Positions 8,180-16,160 of a stretch of 64,000 bases of DNA are shown one piece after another; positions within the stretch are counted from its first letter, which is position 1; each line of letters opens with the position of its first letter. Origin of the DNA: Clostridia bacterium (GTDB taxonomy: Bacteria; Bacillota; Clostridia; UBA1212; UBA1255); NCBI GenBank assembly GCA_017517275.1, contig JAFWZX010000023.1:1-64000 (forward strand), read 5' to 3'. The notes below the pieces were generated by a model that was not told the DNA's origin, did no database searches, and saw only the letters and a program-made list of their open reading frames with translations. The position numbers were made by a program, and so were the translations under genes.

Positions 8180-9354
8180 TTTATTGATGGCACCTCCAGT
8201 TCAATATCAGTAATAGGAAAGCTGCAGCACGGGTGTAAATATGAATATTTGCTGTCTGCAAGACGACGTCCGTCTGTTTTTTCAGGAATATAAACATCTC
8301 CCGACAGGAGTTTGCTGCGGCAATATCCGCACTGGCCGCCACGGCAGCCAGATAGTGCCGGCACAGCATTTTCTTCAAGAGATCTGAGTATTGTAACGTC
8401 TGTTCGAGCCTTAAAATTCATTACTTTATCACGGATTTTCACAGTAAAGTTAACGTATTCCGGCATTTCGCCACAAGTTTTGCGGCTTTCTGCGAAAGAT
8501 TCGAACCTGATATATTTATGTTTTTTGTATTCTTCTATATTAAGCTTATCAAGTATTTGCTCTGATTGGGATTCAATATATTGGTAAAGCCCCCCGGGAC
8601 CGCACACAAAAACAGATACGTCCTCAGCATCGCAAAAAGAGCAACGCGCATTTACAATATCGTCAACAGTAATATTCCCATATACGTATCTTACCTGAAC
8701 ATCTGAAGTCCTACTGCATATTTCCTCTAATTCATCTTTGAAAACAGCAGCATGCTCCCCGGAGCAGCCGTATAAAATCGTGAGTTTGTGACGCTGCGTC
8801 CCTTCACAAATTGCTTTTGCCATAGAAAGCAGCGGTGTTATACCCATGCCGCCAGCAACACCTATTATATTCTTTGAATCACGAAGAGGCTCATATGTAA
8901 AAAAACCCATAGGCTCTGATACTTTTACTATACTGCCCTCTTTCCAATTATTGTAGATATATTCCGTGGCAAGGCCTTGATTATATTTTTTAACAGAAAT
9001 CCTGTAATATCCTGCCAAAGATTCTTTAGGTGAAGACGATATAGAATACGGCCTTGACAGTATATTGCCATTTATGTCCAGTCTAACACATACGTATTGT
9101 CCGGCGCTGAAAAAAGCCGGCTTTTGCGTTTGATCTTCCATTGTGAGAATAAAACTTCTACAGTCGCGGCTGTGTTCGATTACCTTACTTACGACCATAT
9201 TACGATCACCCGGATGAAGTAATTTGGCAAGCTCGTTTGACTGCCATTTATTTCCTTCTAATCCGCCGCTTGCCTCAGCAAAGCATTTTTCTCTTTCCTG
9301 CACTATTTCCATAAACCTCATGGGATTCAACGTTTTAAATTCATATTCTGTCAT
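8176..9354 (-). CDS. Ferredoxin-NAD(P)H reductase-like flavoprotein with C-terminal 2Fe-2S domain
   Basis: A 392-residue soluble electron-transfer protein. Residues 45-155 form an FAD-binding FNR barrel (RPYSISSSP, residues 101-109). Residues 160-290 form the NAD(P) domain (GVAGGMGITPLLSMA and VFVCGPGG). Residues 300-392 form a plant-type ferredoxin with cluster ligands Cys337, Cys342, Cys345 and Cys376. The order FAD, NAD, 2Fe-2S is that of phenol-hydroxylase and methane-monooxygenase type reductases. About 45 N-terminal residues precede the barrel and are not recognised. Start and stop overlap both neighbours by ATGA, so it is probably the dedicated electron donor of the upstream FAD enzyme. 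Confidence 0.85.
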   Translation of the reverse strand: MTEYEFKTLNPMRFMEIVQEREKCFAEASGGLEGNKWQSNELAKLLHPGDRNMVVSKVIEHSRDCRSFILTMEDQTQKPAFFSAGQYVCVRLDINGNILSRPYSISSSPKESLAGYYRISVKKYNQGLATEYIYNNWKEGSIVKVSEPMGFFTYEPLRDSKNIIGVAGGMGITPLLSMAKAICEGTQRHKLTILYGCSGEHAAVFKDELEEICSRTSDVQVRYVYGNITVDDIVNARCSFCDAEDVSVFVCGPGGLYQYIESQSEQILDKLNIEEYKKHKYIRFESFAESRKTCGEMPEYVNFTVKIRDKVMNFKARTDVTILRSLEENAVPALSGCRGGQCGYCRSKLLSGDVYIPEKTDGRRLADSKYSYLHPCCSFPITDIELEVPSIK

Positions 9355-10868
9355 GCGATTGTCTCTCTGTCTTGTTTAATTTCTTTTATGGCACTCTTTG
9401 CGGCATCAATACCGTTTGATATAGCACTATTGTATCCGTCAGTCCTCTCGCCGTGTGCGCCTACAAACCATAAATTTCCAAATAAGCGCTCATTTTTTGA
9501 ATTAAGAATTCTGGCAATCATACTATCCCACAAGGAAACCTCATACCCATACGGCGTACCTCCCGGTGTATTAATATACCTTGCAAAGGTAGCCGGACTG
9601 CTCGTGACGATCTCTTCAATATAAGGTGTAATACTTATGCCTGCTTTCTCCTCATATCGCTTTATCATAGCTTCTGCAACGTGATTTTTAAAATCTTTAT
9701 AGCCTTCGGTAGTTACGTCTTTCAATATATCTTCCGTAAAAACAGAAGTAAAATACAACATACTTGTACCTTCAGGCGAGGCGCTTTTAAAAGCACAATT
9801 CAAGCAATTTACCATTATAAATGACGTATCTAATCCGCGACAGCCTTCGTATTGCTTCACAGATAACGGTGAATCATATAAAATTAAAGTATAATCATTA
9901 ATGCCAAGAGACGCGGCATCTTTGCACAATCCTATATACATAGTGAAAAATTGCGCTCCGTTCTTGCGGGCATTGTGTATTTTAAGAGCTCTTTCCGGTA
10001 TATGATCTTCTCTTATAAGGCTTCCAAAGCTACATCCCGGATGGCAGTTTGCGATTATTTTACTGCCGTATATTTCTTTTTCACCGATTTTGACTCCAAG
10101 TGCTTTGCCGTCCTTCATAATAATCTCCTCCACCTTCGTCCCATACCAGATTTCCCCACCGTTGCGGCGTACAGAATCCTCAAAAGCGGACGTTATCTCG
10201 TGTGAGCGCATAATAGGCATAGCCGGTCCGAGGTTAATATATCTGTCCAGAATAATCACGTAGAAAAGGAAATCCAAACGATCGGAAGGTGCCCCAATAT
10301 ATGACCAATATGTGTTCAGAATATTTTGGGCTCTTTGCGGCATATTAAGTGCATTAAGGCATGTATCTACGCTGTGGGAGGCCATTATCATAAAATCACG
10401 GTGCTTTGTCATCATCACATTCGGATCCGGTTTGCCGGAAGATAAATATTTAAATGCCTCATTCGCCTTCTTGCCAAGACGGAAAACAGCACGCACACTG
10501 TCATAGCTTCCGGGAACGTTTTTTTCCATCTCGCAACAGAATTTCTCAACACCGGCAGGCATTGTAACGTCGTAATCTGCCGTGATAACGCGGAAAGCCG
10601 TATCATCTATATGCCAATTTACGTCAATGCCGAAGTCGCTGAAAATCTTTCGTATTGTACCCGGATTCTCCTCTGTGCCGACGTTGGCAAGCTCATGCAA
10701 GGCCGTTTCAAATTCAAAGCGACCTCTGCGAAAGCTCGTAGCGCAACCACCGGGATATACGTTTTTTTCTATCAAAAGCGTCTTCATGCCTGTTGCTGCA
10801 GCCGTTGCAGCGGCGGCTAATCCTGCGTTGCCGGCACCTATAACAATTACGTCGTATTTTTTAGTCAT
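9351..10868 (-). CDS. CrtI/RetSat-like FAD-dependent oxidoreductase
   Basis: A 505-residue amine-oxidase-fold flavoprotein of the phytoene desaturase / carotenoid isomerase / retinol saturase group. The N-terminus has the dinucleotide-binding motif VIVIGAGNAGLAAAATAAA followed by GGCATSFRRGRFEFE, typical of CrtI/CrtISO proteins. The C-terminus has GNLWFVGAHGERTDGYNSAI, the second FAD contact. Such enzymes desaturate, isomerise or saturate long hydrophobic chains. It heads a tightly coupled operon with a 2Fe-2S reductase and PlsY, which suggests a lipid substrate. No other carotenoid gene (crtB, crtM) is visible nearby. The substrate is therefore inferred only. Confidence 0.8.
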   Translation of the reverse strand: MTKKYDVIVIGAGNAGLAAAATAAATGMKTLLIEKNVYPGGCATSFRRGRFEFETALHELANVGTEENPGTIRKIFSDFGIDVNWHIDDTAFRVITADYDVTMPAGVEKFCCEMEKNVPGSYDSVRAVFRLGKKANEAFKYLSSGKPDPNVMMTKHRDFMIMASHSVDTCLNALNMPQRAQNILNTYWSYIGAPSDRLDFLFYVIILDRYINLGPAMPIMRSHEITSAFEDSVRRNGGEIWYGTKVEEIIMKDGKALGVKIGEKEIYGSKIIANCHPGCSFGSLIREDHIPERALKIHNARKNGAQFFTMYIGLCKDAASLGINDYTLILYDSPLSVKQYEGCRGLDTSFIMVNCLNCAFKSASPEGTSMLYFTSVFTEDILKDVTTEGYKDFKNHVAEAMIKRYEEKAGISITPYIEEIVTSSPATFARYINTPGGTPYGYEVSLWDSMIARILNSKNERLFGNLWFVGAHGERTDGYNSAISNGIDAAKSAIKEIKQDRETIA

Positions 10869-10900
10869 TTTTTTTACACCAATATAAATATTACTTGCTA

Positions 10901-10909
10901 ATTATATCA
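10901..10909 (-). promoter_or_regulatory. Extended -10 promoter for the CrtI-like/reductase/PlsY operon
   Basis: TGA immediately followed by TATAAT on the - strand (-10 at 10901-10906). The -35 region is poor, which suits an extended -10 promoter. Confidence 0.55.
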
Positions 10910-10962
10910 CATAAAACGTAAACTCTAACTAAACTTTTGAAATTAACTTGGTGATTTTATCA

Positions 10963-10991
10963 CTGAAATTTTTTGCAATTATGGTTATACT
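10963..10991 (+). promoter_or_regulatory. Probable trxA promoter
   Basis: CTGAAA (10963-10968), 17 bases, TATACT (10986-10991), 33 bases before the thioredoxin start. Confidence 0.5.
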
Positions 10992-11024
10992 AACACCGTA
11001 AAAAGATTTAAGGAGGACACGAAA

Positions 11025-11339
11025 ATGTCAGTAGTTAGTATAAACAATAATAATTTTGAACATGAAGTTTTAAAAAGCGACAGACCTGTTTTGCTTGATT
11101 TCTACGCCGACTGGTGTGGCCCCTGCAAAATGGTTTCTCCGGTAGTTGATCAGATTGCAAAGGAACATCCGGAGTACAAAATCGTTAAGGTTAACGTAGA
11201 TGAACAACCGGAGTTGGCTTCCAAGTTCAATGTAATGAGTATTCCGGCTTTGTTTGTTGTAAAAAACGGTGAAATAGTCAATAAATCAGTAGGTGCAAAG
11301 CCAAAATCAAAAATCCTTGAAATGCTCAAAGTGGTGTGA
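11025..11339 (+). CDS. trxA: Thioredoxin
   Basis: A 104-residue cytoplasmic disulfide reductase. The active site WCGPCK sits at about residues 30-35 in DFYADWCGPCKM. It is followed by the cis-proline segment MSIPALFVVKNGE and a short C-terminal helix. Length and order match classical Trx1. The start is supported by AGGAGG ahead of the ATG. It is the only + strand gene in a long run of - strand genes and converges on sfsA, seven bases away. Both genes end in the same hairpin. Thioredoxin reductase is not in the window. Confidence 0.96.
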   Translation: MSVVSINNNNFEHEVLKSDRPVLLDFYADWCGPCKMVSPVVDQIAKEHPEYKIVKVNVDEQPELASKFNVMSIPALFVVKNGEIVNKSVGAKPKSKILEMLKVV

Positions 11340-11354
11340 GTTATCTCACACCAC
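11331..11354. terminator. Perfect palindrome holding the stop codons of trxA and sfsA
   Basis: GTGGTGTGAG, a TTAT loop, and CTCACACCAC. The left arm encodes the trxA Val-Val-stop and the right arm, on the other strand, the sfsA Val-Val-stop. No clear T-run follows on either strand, so termination efficiency is uncertain; an mRNA 3'-end stabiliser is an alternative. Confidence 0.7.
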
Positions 11355-12044
11355 TACTTCTATGCTTTCGTCGATTGTCATCTGATTAGGTGTTACTTTG
11401 CAATCCATTGCAATTATTTCCACACCTGCTTTTTTTGCTTCGCACAAAGCGCATGCAAACTCTTCGTGCATATCTGTATTTGGTTTAAAGATCCGCGGAC
11501 CTTTCATCTGTATTACAAATAATAGATATGCTCTGTGTCCGTCCCTGACACATTTTTCCAACTCCTTAATATGTTTAACACCTCTTTGAGTAGGTGCATC
11601 GGGAAAGAGAGCTATTCCATTTTTTTCCAAAGTAACACCTTTCACTTCAATAAAAACAGACTCCGTCTTTCCTTCTATACATAGGTCAAGACGTGAATCA
11701 CCGTATACGACCTCTCTTTTGAGAGTATACTCCAAAGCCTTGTCGCCGGACGTATTAATCATATTTTCTATCCATTCATAGGCAGCACTGTTTGGAGCAT
11801 TAGAATCCATATTTATCAGCAAATTATTTTCTTGCTTTACTACTGCGATTAAATCATACGGAGTTTTCCTGTTAGGATTTGTGCTTTTTTCTAAATAAAC
11901 TGTACAGCCCGGAATCAATAATTCCCTACAGCGCCCGGTGTTTTTTACGTGTACAATCACTATTTGCCCGTCTATTTCAACTTTTGCTATAAAACGGTTA
12001 GGCCTTTCGATAAAAATGCCTTTTATAACGTTACTGTACTTCAT
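11346..12044 (-). CDS. sfsA: SfsA family DNA/RNA nuclease-like protein
   Basis: A 232-residue protein of the sugar fermentation stimulation family. Visible signatures are an N-terminal OB-like part (GIFIERPNRFIAKVEIDG, HVKNTGRC, LLIPGC) and a nuclease-like core with DSRLDLCI and FIEVKGVTL (Asp and Glu-Val-Lys as in PD-(D/E)XK folds). FPDAPTQRGVKHIKEL and the C-terminal Cys-rich region follow. SfsA was linked to maltose metabolism in E. coli and later to nuclease folds; its role in Clostridia is unsettled. Its start overlaps the stop of the GDPD gene by one base (TAATG), so it is the last gene of that operon. Confidence 0.93.
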   Translation of the reverse strand: MKYSNVIKGIFIERPNRFIAKVEIDGQIVIVHVKNTGRCRELLIPGCTVYLEKSTNPNRKTPYDLIAVVKQENNLLINMDSNAPNSAAYEWIENMINTSGDKALEYTLKREVVYGDSRLDLCIEGKTESVFIEVKGVTLEKNGIALFPDAPTQRGVKHIKELEKCVRDGHRAYLLFVIQMKGPRIFKPNTDMHEEFACALCEAKKAGVEIIAMDCKVTPNQMTIDESIEVVV

Positions 12045-12871
12045 TACTTATCTTCCTTTTCAAAAATACTCTTCTCTGCGTAGCCACGGGCTTCTGCTAA
12101 TTCGCCGTCTGTTTTTATTGTCCATACAAATTTCGGTGCTTTATACAGACCGGTAGTGATTTTTACAGGAAGTGAACGTCTATATTTCTTATCAAAGGCT
12201 ACGAAGGCAGGCTTTGCCAGAAAATTAAAGGCCATAAGCGTAAGACATATATGAATCACATCGTATTTTCGCTTTTCTTTACATACGTTTGTATACAAAA
12301 TTCCCCGCATTGACGTAGGAAGATATTTCCCCATATCACGAAGCAACAATGGGTTAAATGATTCTATGCAGTATTCGCCCTGGTAAGAAGCTAACAGCTG
12401 TGCGGCCTTCTTGCAAAGTGCAGTATCAAAAGTCTCACCTTTGAGCTCTACAAGCAGCGGAACGCGTCCGTTTACAAGATCCAGAACTTGTGAGAAAGTA
12501 GGAATAGTTTCTTCGGTACCTGCAAGTTTTAATTTCACCAATTCGCAACAGTCTAACTCGTTTACTCGCCCGCTGTGTCCTGTCATGCGTACAAGAGTAA
12601 AATCGTGAAAAACCATTACCTGTCCGTCTTTTGAAAGCTGAATATCCAGTTCTATTCCATATCCCGCCCTGCAGGCAAGCTCAAAGGCAAGCAAGGAATT
12701 CTCAGGAACGTTTCTTCCATGTAAACCTCGGTGGGCATATTCGCACAGCAAAGAAGCCTTGACCTTCTTCGTTTTACGCGGGCGGACAAGAAAAATAAAA
12801 TAAGTTAAAGCCAGTATTAATAGCAGCGCTAAAACTGCCACAACAATCCAAATAAAAATTCTCATAATCAA
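12044..12871 (-). CDS. Membrane-anchored glycerophosphodiester phosphodiesterase
   Basis: A 275-residue GDPD. Residues 1-32 form one N-terminal membrane segment ending in a basic RPRKTKK stretch. The catalytic TIM barrel starts at YAHRGLHGRNVPENSLLAF with the conserved HR, followed by GIELDIQLSKDG (metal-binding Glu and Asp) and VMVFHDFTLVRMTG (second His). The enzyme splits glycerophosphodiesters, or lipoteichoic-acid-like polymers, into glycerol-3-phosphate and an alcohol. It overlaps the MFS gene upstream by four bases and sfsA downstream by one. Confidence 0.9.
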   Translation of the reverse strand: MIMRIFIWIVVAVLALLLILALTYFIFLVRPRKTKKVKASLLCEYAHRGLHGRNVPENSLLAFELACRAGYGIELDIQLSKDGQVMVFHDFTLVRMTGHSGRVNELDCCELVKLKLAGTEETIPTFSQVLDLVNGRVPLLVELKGETFDTALCKKAAQLLASYQGEYCIESFNPLLLRDMGKYLPTSMRGILYTNVCKEKRKYDVIHICLTLMAFNFLAKPAFVAFDKKYRRSLPVKITTGLYKAPKFVWTIKTDGELAEARGYAEKSIFEKEDK

Positions 12872-14238
12872 TCAACGTCAAGATGTTCAATAGCACTTTT
12901 CTTCTCAATCGGCTTAGAATCACCATGTTTTACAAAAAGCATTGTAACGAAGGAGAAACAAACGAATACGCAACCGAAAGCAAAGAAAACATTTTCCATT
13001 CCCATAAGATCATAAAGCACACCGGATAAAATAGGCGCTACAATCTGCGCAGCCATGGAGGAGGTATAATAGTAGCCTGTATACTTACCTGTGTTTCCGT
13101 TTCTTGCCAATTCTACTGCCATAGGGAAAGAGTTAACGTTAATGGTTGCCCAACCGATTCCCGCCAAAATGAAAACAGGAAACATTATAAATTCCGGTGT
13201 TGAAGACGTAACAAACATACCAATGAAGAAAGCGGCAGCAAGCATAATTACGCCGGCAAGGATAGATTTTTTTCTTCCTATCTTTGACGCAATTATTCCT
13301 ACCGGGATATAAGCAACGATTGCCGCAGCCTGAGCAATTATCAATGTAAGATTAAAGTCAAAGCCGAGCACGTTTGTAGCATATACTGAATATTTGCTTG
13401 TAATTGAATTATATCCGATATACCAAAGAGCAACAGAAGCCAGTATTAAGATAAGAGACTTAAACTCTGCAGAAGAGAGCTTACCTACTCTGCTGCCGTC
13501 TGTTTGTAAATCACTTGCCGGAGAATCATCTATTCCGTACTTCTTAGCTTCCTGCTGCATTTCATCTGCCCACTTACGTTCTTTTACAGTTAAGAGAAAA
13601 ACGATGAAGCCAACAAGCATTACGCACACAACGGCAAAAACGTAACCGGTATATTGCATATAATGATCCTTGGACGTTGCAAATATCATTCCGAGAACAA
13701 GAACTATAATTCCTCCTGCAGTACCTGTAAGATTAATAATTGCATTAGCCTTTGACCGAAGAGGCTTAATAGTAACGTCAGGCATTAAGGCTACTGCCGG
13801 AGAGCGGAACGTTGCCATAGCAACTAGCATAACAAGCAGCGTAGCAATAAAGCCCACAAGAGGAAGCGGGTTATTCACAGTGATATCAAAGGCTGTTTCA
13901 ACGTCTGATGCACCTGCCTCTACGACTCTTGCCAGCTGATAATTGTCGATAAAAGTAAGTACCATAAATGATACAACTGAAATAATGGTTCCTACAAATA
14001 TAAACGGTGTTCTTTTTCCGTATTTTGTATTTACCTTATCTGAAATAGTCCCAAAGATTGGCAGTAAAAAAACAGCCAATACGTTATCGAGGGACATAAT
14101 CCCTCCCGAGGCTGTTTGTGATAATCCAAAATGATTTGTCAAAATCAACGGTACTATAGCATCGTATGCCTGCCAGAATGCCGTGATCAGAAAAAAAGCC
14201 ATACCTACAAGTAAAGTACGTTTGTAATTGAGTTTCAT
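12868..14238 (-). CDS. MFS transporter, glycoside-pentoside-hexuronide/SLC45-like
   Basis: A 456-residue integral membrane transporter with about 12 hydrophobic segments. The N-terminal AFWQAYDAIVPLIL and FGTISDKVNTKYGKRTPFI (loop 2-3 D-RxGRR-type motif) match the MFS_2/sucrose-transporter-like group that imports glycosides with cations. A long cytoplasmic loop (about 215-250) precedes the second half. ATG 14238 is preferred because AAAGGA lies six bases upstream; an in-frame TTG at 14253 overlaps the previous stop and has no ribosome site. Neighbours (esterase upstream, GDPD downstream) suggest an esterified or phosphodiester glycoside as cargo, but that is inference. Confidence 0.82.
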   Translation of the reverse strand: MKLNYKRTLLVGMAFFLITAFWQAYDAIVPLILTNHFGLSQTASGGIMSLDNVLAVFLLPIFGTISDKVNTKYGKRTPFIFVGTIISVVSFMVLTFIDNYQLARVVEAGASDVETAFDITVNNPLPLVGFIATLLVMLVAMATFRSPAVALMPDVTIKPLRSKANAIINLTGTAGGIIVLVLGMIFATSKDHYMQYTGYVFAVVCVMLVGFIVFLLTVKERKWADEMQQEAKKYGIDDSPASDLQTDGSRVGKLSSAEFKSLILILASVALWYIGYNSITSKYSVYATNVLGFDFNLTLIIAQAAAIVAYIPVGIIASKIGRKKSILAGVIMLAAAFFIGMFVTSSTPEFIMFPVFILAGIGWATINVNSFPMAVELARNGNTGKYTGYYYTSSMAAQIVAPILSGVLYDLMGMENVFFAFGCVFVCFSFVTMLFVKHGDSKPIEKKSAIEHLDVD

Positions 14239-14249
14239 ATTGCGTCCTT

Positions 14250-14999
14250 TCAATCAAGAAGTTTGTCTACAATGAACTGATGCAGTGCCTGTCTTACCTC
14301 CAGTGTGAATGCCCCGTGACCGCAGTGTTCCTGTTTATGATACACAACGTCAAGTCCTCGTTTTATTAACATATCAACGTATTCATCACATTCTGCTACA
14401 GGAAACAGTTCATCATCAACGTCGCTGCATATAAAATACGAAATATCTCGTAATTGATCTACAAGTTCCCAGGGTGAAAAATCCTTCAAAGCTTCTTCAA
14501 TGGGCATATCATATACAACAGCTGCGCTGATAAACGACCTTGGAACCAAATCCTTACAATAATACGACGTCATCACATTTACACAAGGACAAGCAGATGC
14601 CACGCAATCAATATTATGGGCTGATTTTACGGAATAAATAATAGAACCAAGTCCGCCCATACTGCCTCCGCAAACAGCTATGCGGATTTGTGGAGACAAG
14701 TTGTATTTGCTTTTAATAGCACTTACAATCGCATCCGTCATTCTCACTGCACCTTTATTTCCCCAGCTCCAAGGTCCCGGAAACAAATAGGCAAGTAAAA
14801 TGCCTTTTGAAGCAAAATCTCTTGAATACTCAGTGTCATAGACTCCCATATCTACACATCCGCCCAAGCAAGAGCTTCCGCCGAGGCCCGGAAATTCTAA
14901 GACAACGCCTTTTACGGGCGTTGTCAGAAACTGTTCATTGCTGTTTATAAAATAATGCAACGTATCTTTATTTATAAATTTACTGTCATCATATACCAT
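14250..14999 (-). CDS. Alpha/beta hydrolase, acyl-peptidase/esterase-like
   Basis: A 249-residue soluble hydrolase. The oxyanion region LEFPGLGGSS is followed by the nucleophile elbow CGGSMGGLG (Ser in GGSMGG), a VDDELFP segment likely to carry the acid residue, and HCGHGAFTLE with the catalytic His. There is no signal peptide. The combination resembles S9-type/esterase proteins acting on small acylated compounds. It lies four bases after the anchored protein gene and just before the MFS transporter, so uptake followed by de-esterification is plausible. No residue pattern tells the substrate. Confidence 0.75.
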   Translation of the reverse strand: MVYDDSKFINKDTLHYFINSNEQFLTTPVKGVVLEFPGLGGSSCLGGCVDMGVYDTEYSRDFASKGILLAYLFPGPWSWGNKGAVRMTDAIVSAIKSKYNLSPQIRIAVCGGSMGGLGSIIYSVKSAHNIDCVASACPCVNVMTSYYCKDLVPRSFISAAVVYDMPIEEALKDFSPWELVDQLRDISYFICSDVDDELFPVAECDEYVDMLIKRGLDVVYHKQEHCGHGAFTLEVRQALHQFIVDKLLD

Positions 15000-15003
15000 A
15001 CGT

Positions 15004-15939
15004 TTATTTTCTCTTCTTAATAATTAAAGCGGTTCCCAAAATAAGCATAATCTGAACTACTGCCGCACTGGATCCGCAGCCGCCTTCTTCTGCAGGAGCC
15101 TGAGTCGGAGCCGCCGTGGGCGCCTGAGTCGGAGCCGTCGTGGGTGCCTGTGTAGGCGCAGGTGTAGGGGTGCCCGTTGCTATACGTTTAATCAAACATC
15201 CGTCTATACATAGATCGTCTAACGTTACTTGAATTCCTTCACCTAAGATATCAAAACGGAAAGCAGAAAGCTGCGCGAATTCTACGTTAAATTCAGAATG
15301 GCTCTCGGGAATGTAATTGCCGTCGAGGAATACGTAATAATCCGTTGTCTCGAGGTCGCAGGCAACTACGATTGAATATGCCTTGCCTACTTCTAATTCA
15401 GCAAGTAATTTATTTGATAAGTTATAAAGGCCAAGTTTGCCCTCAACATTCTGTATATAAAGAATAGGATTGCTTGAATCCTCATTATCTCTCTCGGCGG
15501 AGTTAATATCTGTTATCTTAAGCGCAAATCTGCCGCCGTTTTCCGGCATTGAATCAACTCTTATCGAAAACTCCATAGCATAGGCAGAAGAATCAAACGG
15601 AATCACTGCATGAATCATCCACGTTCTCGTATCGAGAAAATCTTTGAAAACGATTGATTTTGTGCCGTTTATAGGATTCTGATCTGTAATTTTTACCGGG
15701 CTGCCGGGATGTAAGAAAGAGAAAAAACCATACACGTGGCCATTTGCAAAAGTCGGATAATCAGCGGAAACAAAATCTTCACTTACCTCTACCTCTTCAA
15801 AATCCTGACTGTAAAATTCAGAAAGAGGCGCAAAATCCGCTGAATACTTATAGGTAAAATCCTCTGCAAACACGCACGCAGAAAGAACTATAGTTGCTAT
15901 AATAGTTGTAACGATTACTGAAATCAAAAATTTTCTCAT
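15004..15939 (-). CDS. Secreted protein with C-terminal Cys-Gly membrane-anchor motif
   Basis: A 311-residue exported protein. Residues 1-25 are a signal peptide (ending CVFA-ED). Residues 40-250 form a beta-rich domain resembling a concanavalin-like sugar-binding fold (GTKSIVFKDF, YVFLDGNYIPES). Residues 255-283 are a (A)PTQAPT linker. The C-terminus is EEGGCGSSAA, a 15-residue hydrophobic stretch, then KKRK. This tripartite end (Cys-Gly-Ser, membrane segment, basic tail) recurs in Clostridia and resembles protein-sorting signals, but it lacks LPXTG. It heads the operon with the esterase, MFS, GDPD and SfsA genes; a carbohydrate-capturing surface role is inferred. Confidence 0.7.
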   Translation of the reverse strand: MRKFLISVIVTTIIATIVLSACVFAEDFTYKYSADFAPLSEFYSQDFEEVEVSEDFVSADYPTFANGHVYGFFSFLHPGSPVKITDQNPINGTKSIVFKDFLDTRTWMIHAVIPFDSSAYAMEFSIRVDSMPENGGRFALKITDINSAERDNEDSSNPILYIQNVEGKLGLYNLSNKLLAELEVGKAYSIVVACDLETTDYYVFLDGNYIPESHSEFNVEFAQLSAFRFDILGEGIQVTLDDLCIDGCLIKRIATGTPTPAPTQAPTTAPTQAPTAAPTQAPAEEGGCGSSAAVVQIMLILGTALIIKKRK

Positions 15940-15972
15940 GATTTATACCTCCATTTGCTTATAACTGTTTCA

Positions 15973-16001
15973 ATTATATCTTACGATGATTTTTTTTACA
16001 A
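15973..16001 (-). promoter_or_regulatory. Promoter of the anchored protein-esterase-MFS-GDPD-sfsA operon
   Basis: TTGTAA (15996-16001), 17 bases, TATAAT (15973-15978), 34 bases before the start at 15939. Confidence 0.75.
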
Positions 16002-16045
16002 CCTTCATTTCCAACTAAGGTCGCAATTAAAGTACCGGATAAGTC

Positions 16046-16077
16046 AAAAAATACCGGGTTATTAACAACCCGGTATT
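16046..16077 (-). terminator. Terminator after the 16.2 kb lipoprotein gene
   Basis: An 11-bp stem AATACCGGGTT / AACCCGGTATT with a six-base loop, followed on the - strand by a T-run (complement of 16046-16050). Confidence 0.9.
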
Positions 16078-16090
16078 GCTAACTCAAACG

Positions 16091-16126
16091 GCCTTTACTT
16101 TGTTCGGCTGACGCACCGTCAAAGGC
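16091..16126 (-). other. Possible structured 3' untranslated segment
   Basis: Between the lipoprotein stop and its terminator, GCCTT/AAGGC arms enclose a TGAC-GCACC-GTCA hairpin with an unpaired side. No known riboswitch core was recognised. Confidence 0.3.
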
Positions 16127-16160
16127 TCTTTCATTTTGACATTATGGGTAATAATTATAA

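Noticed and set aside
16091-16126. Riboswitch in the 3' region of the lipoprotein gene
   Set aside because: It precedes a terminator but follows a stop codon, and no known aptamer core was recognised; kept only as a possible structure.
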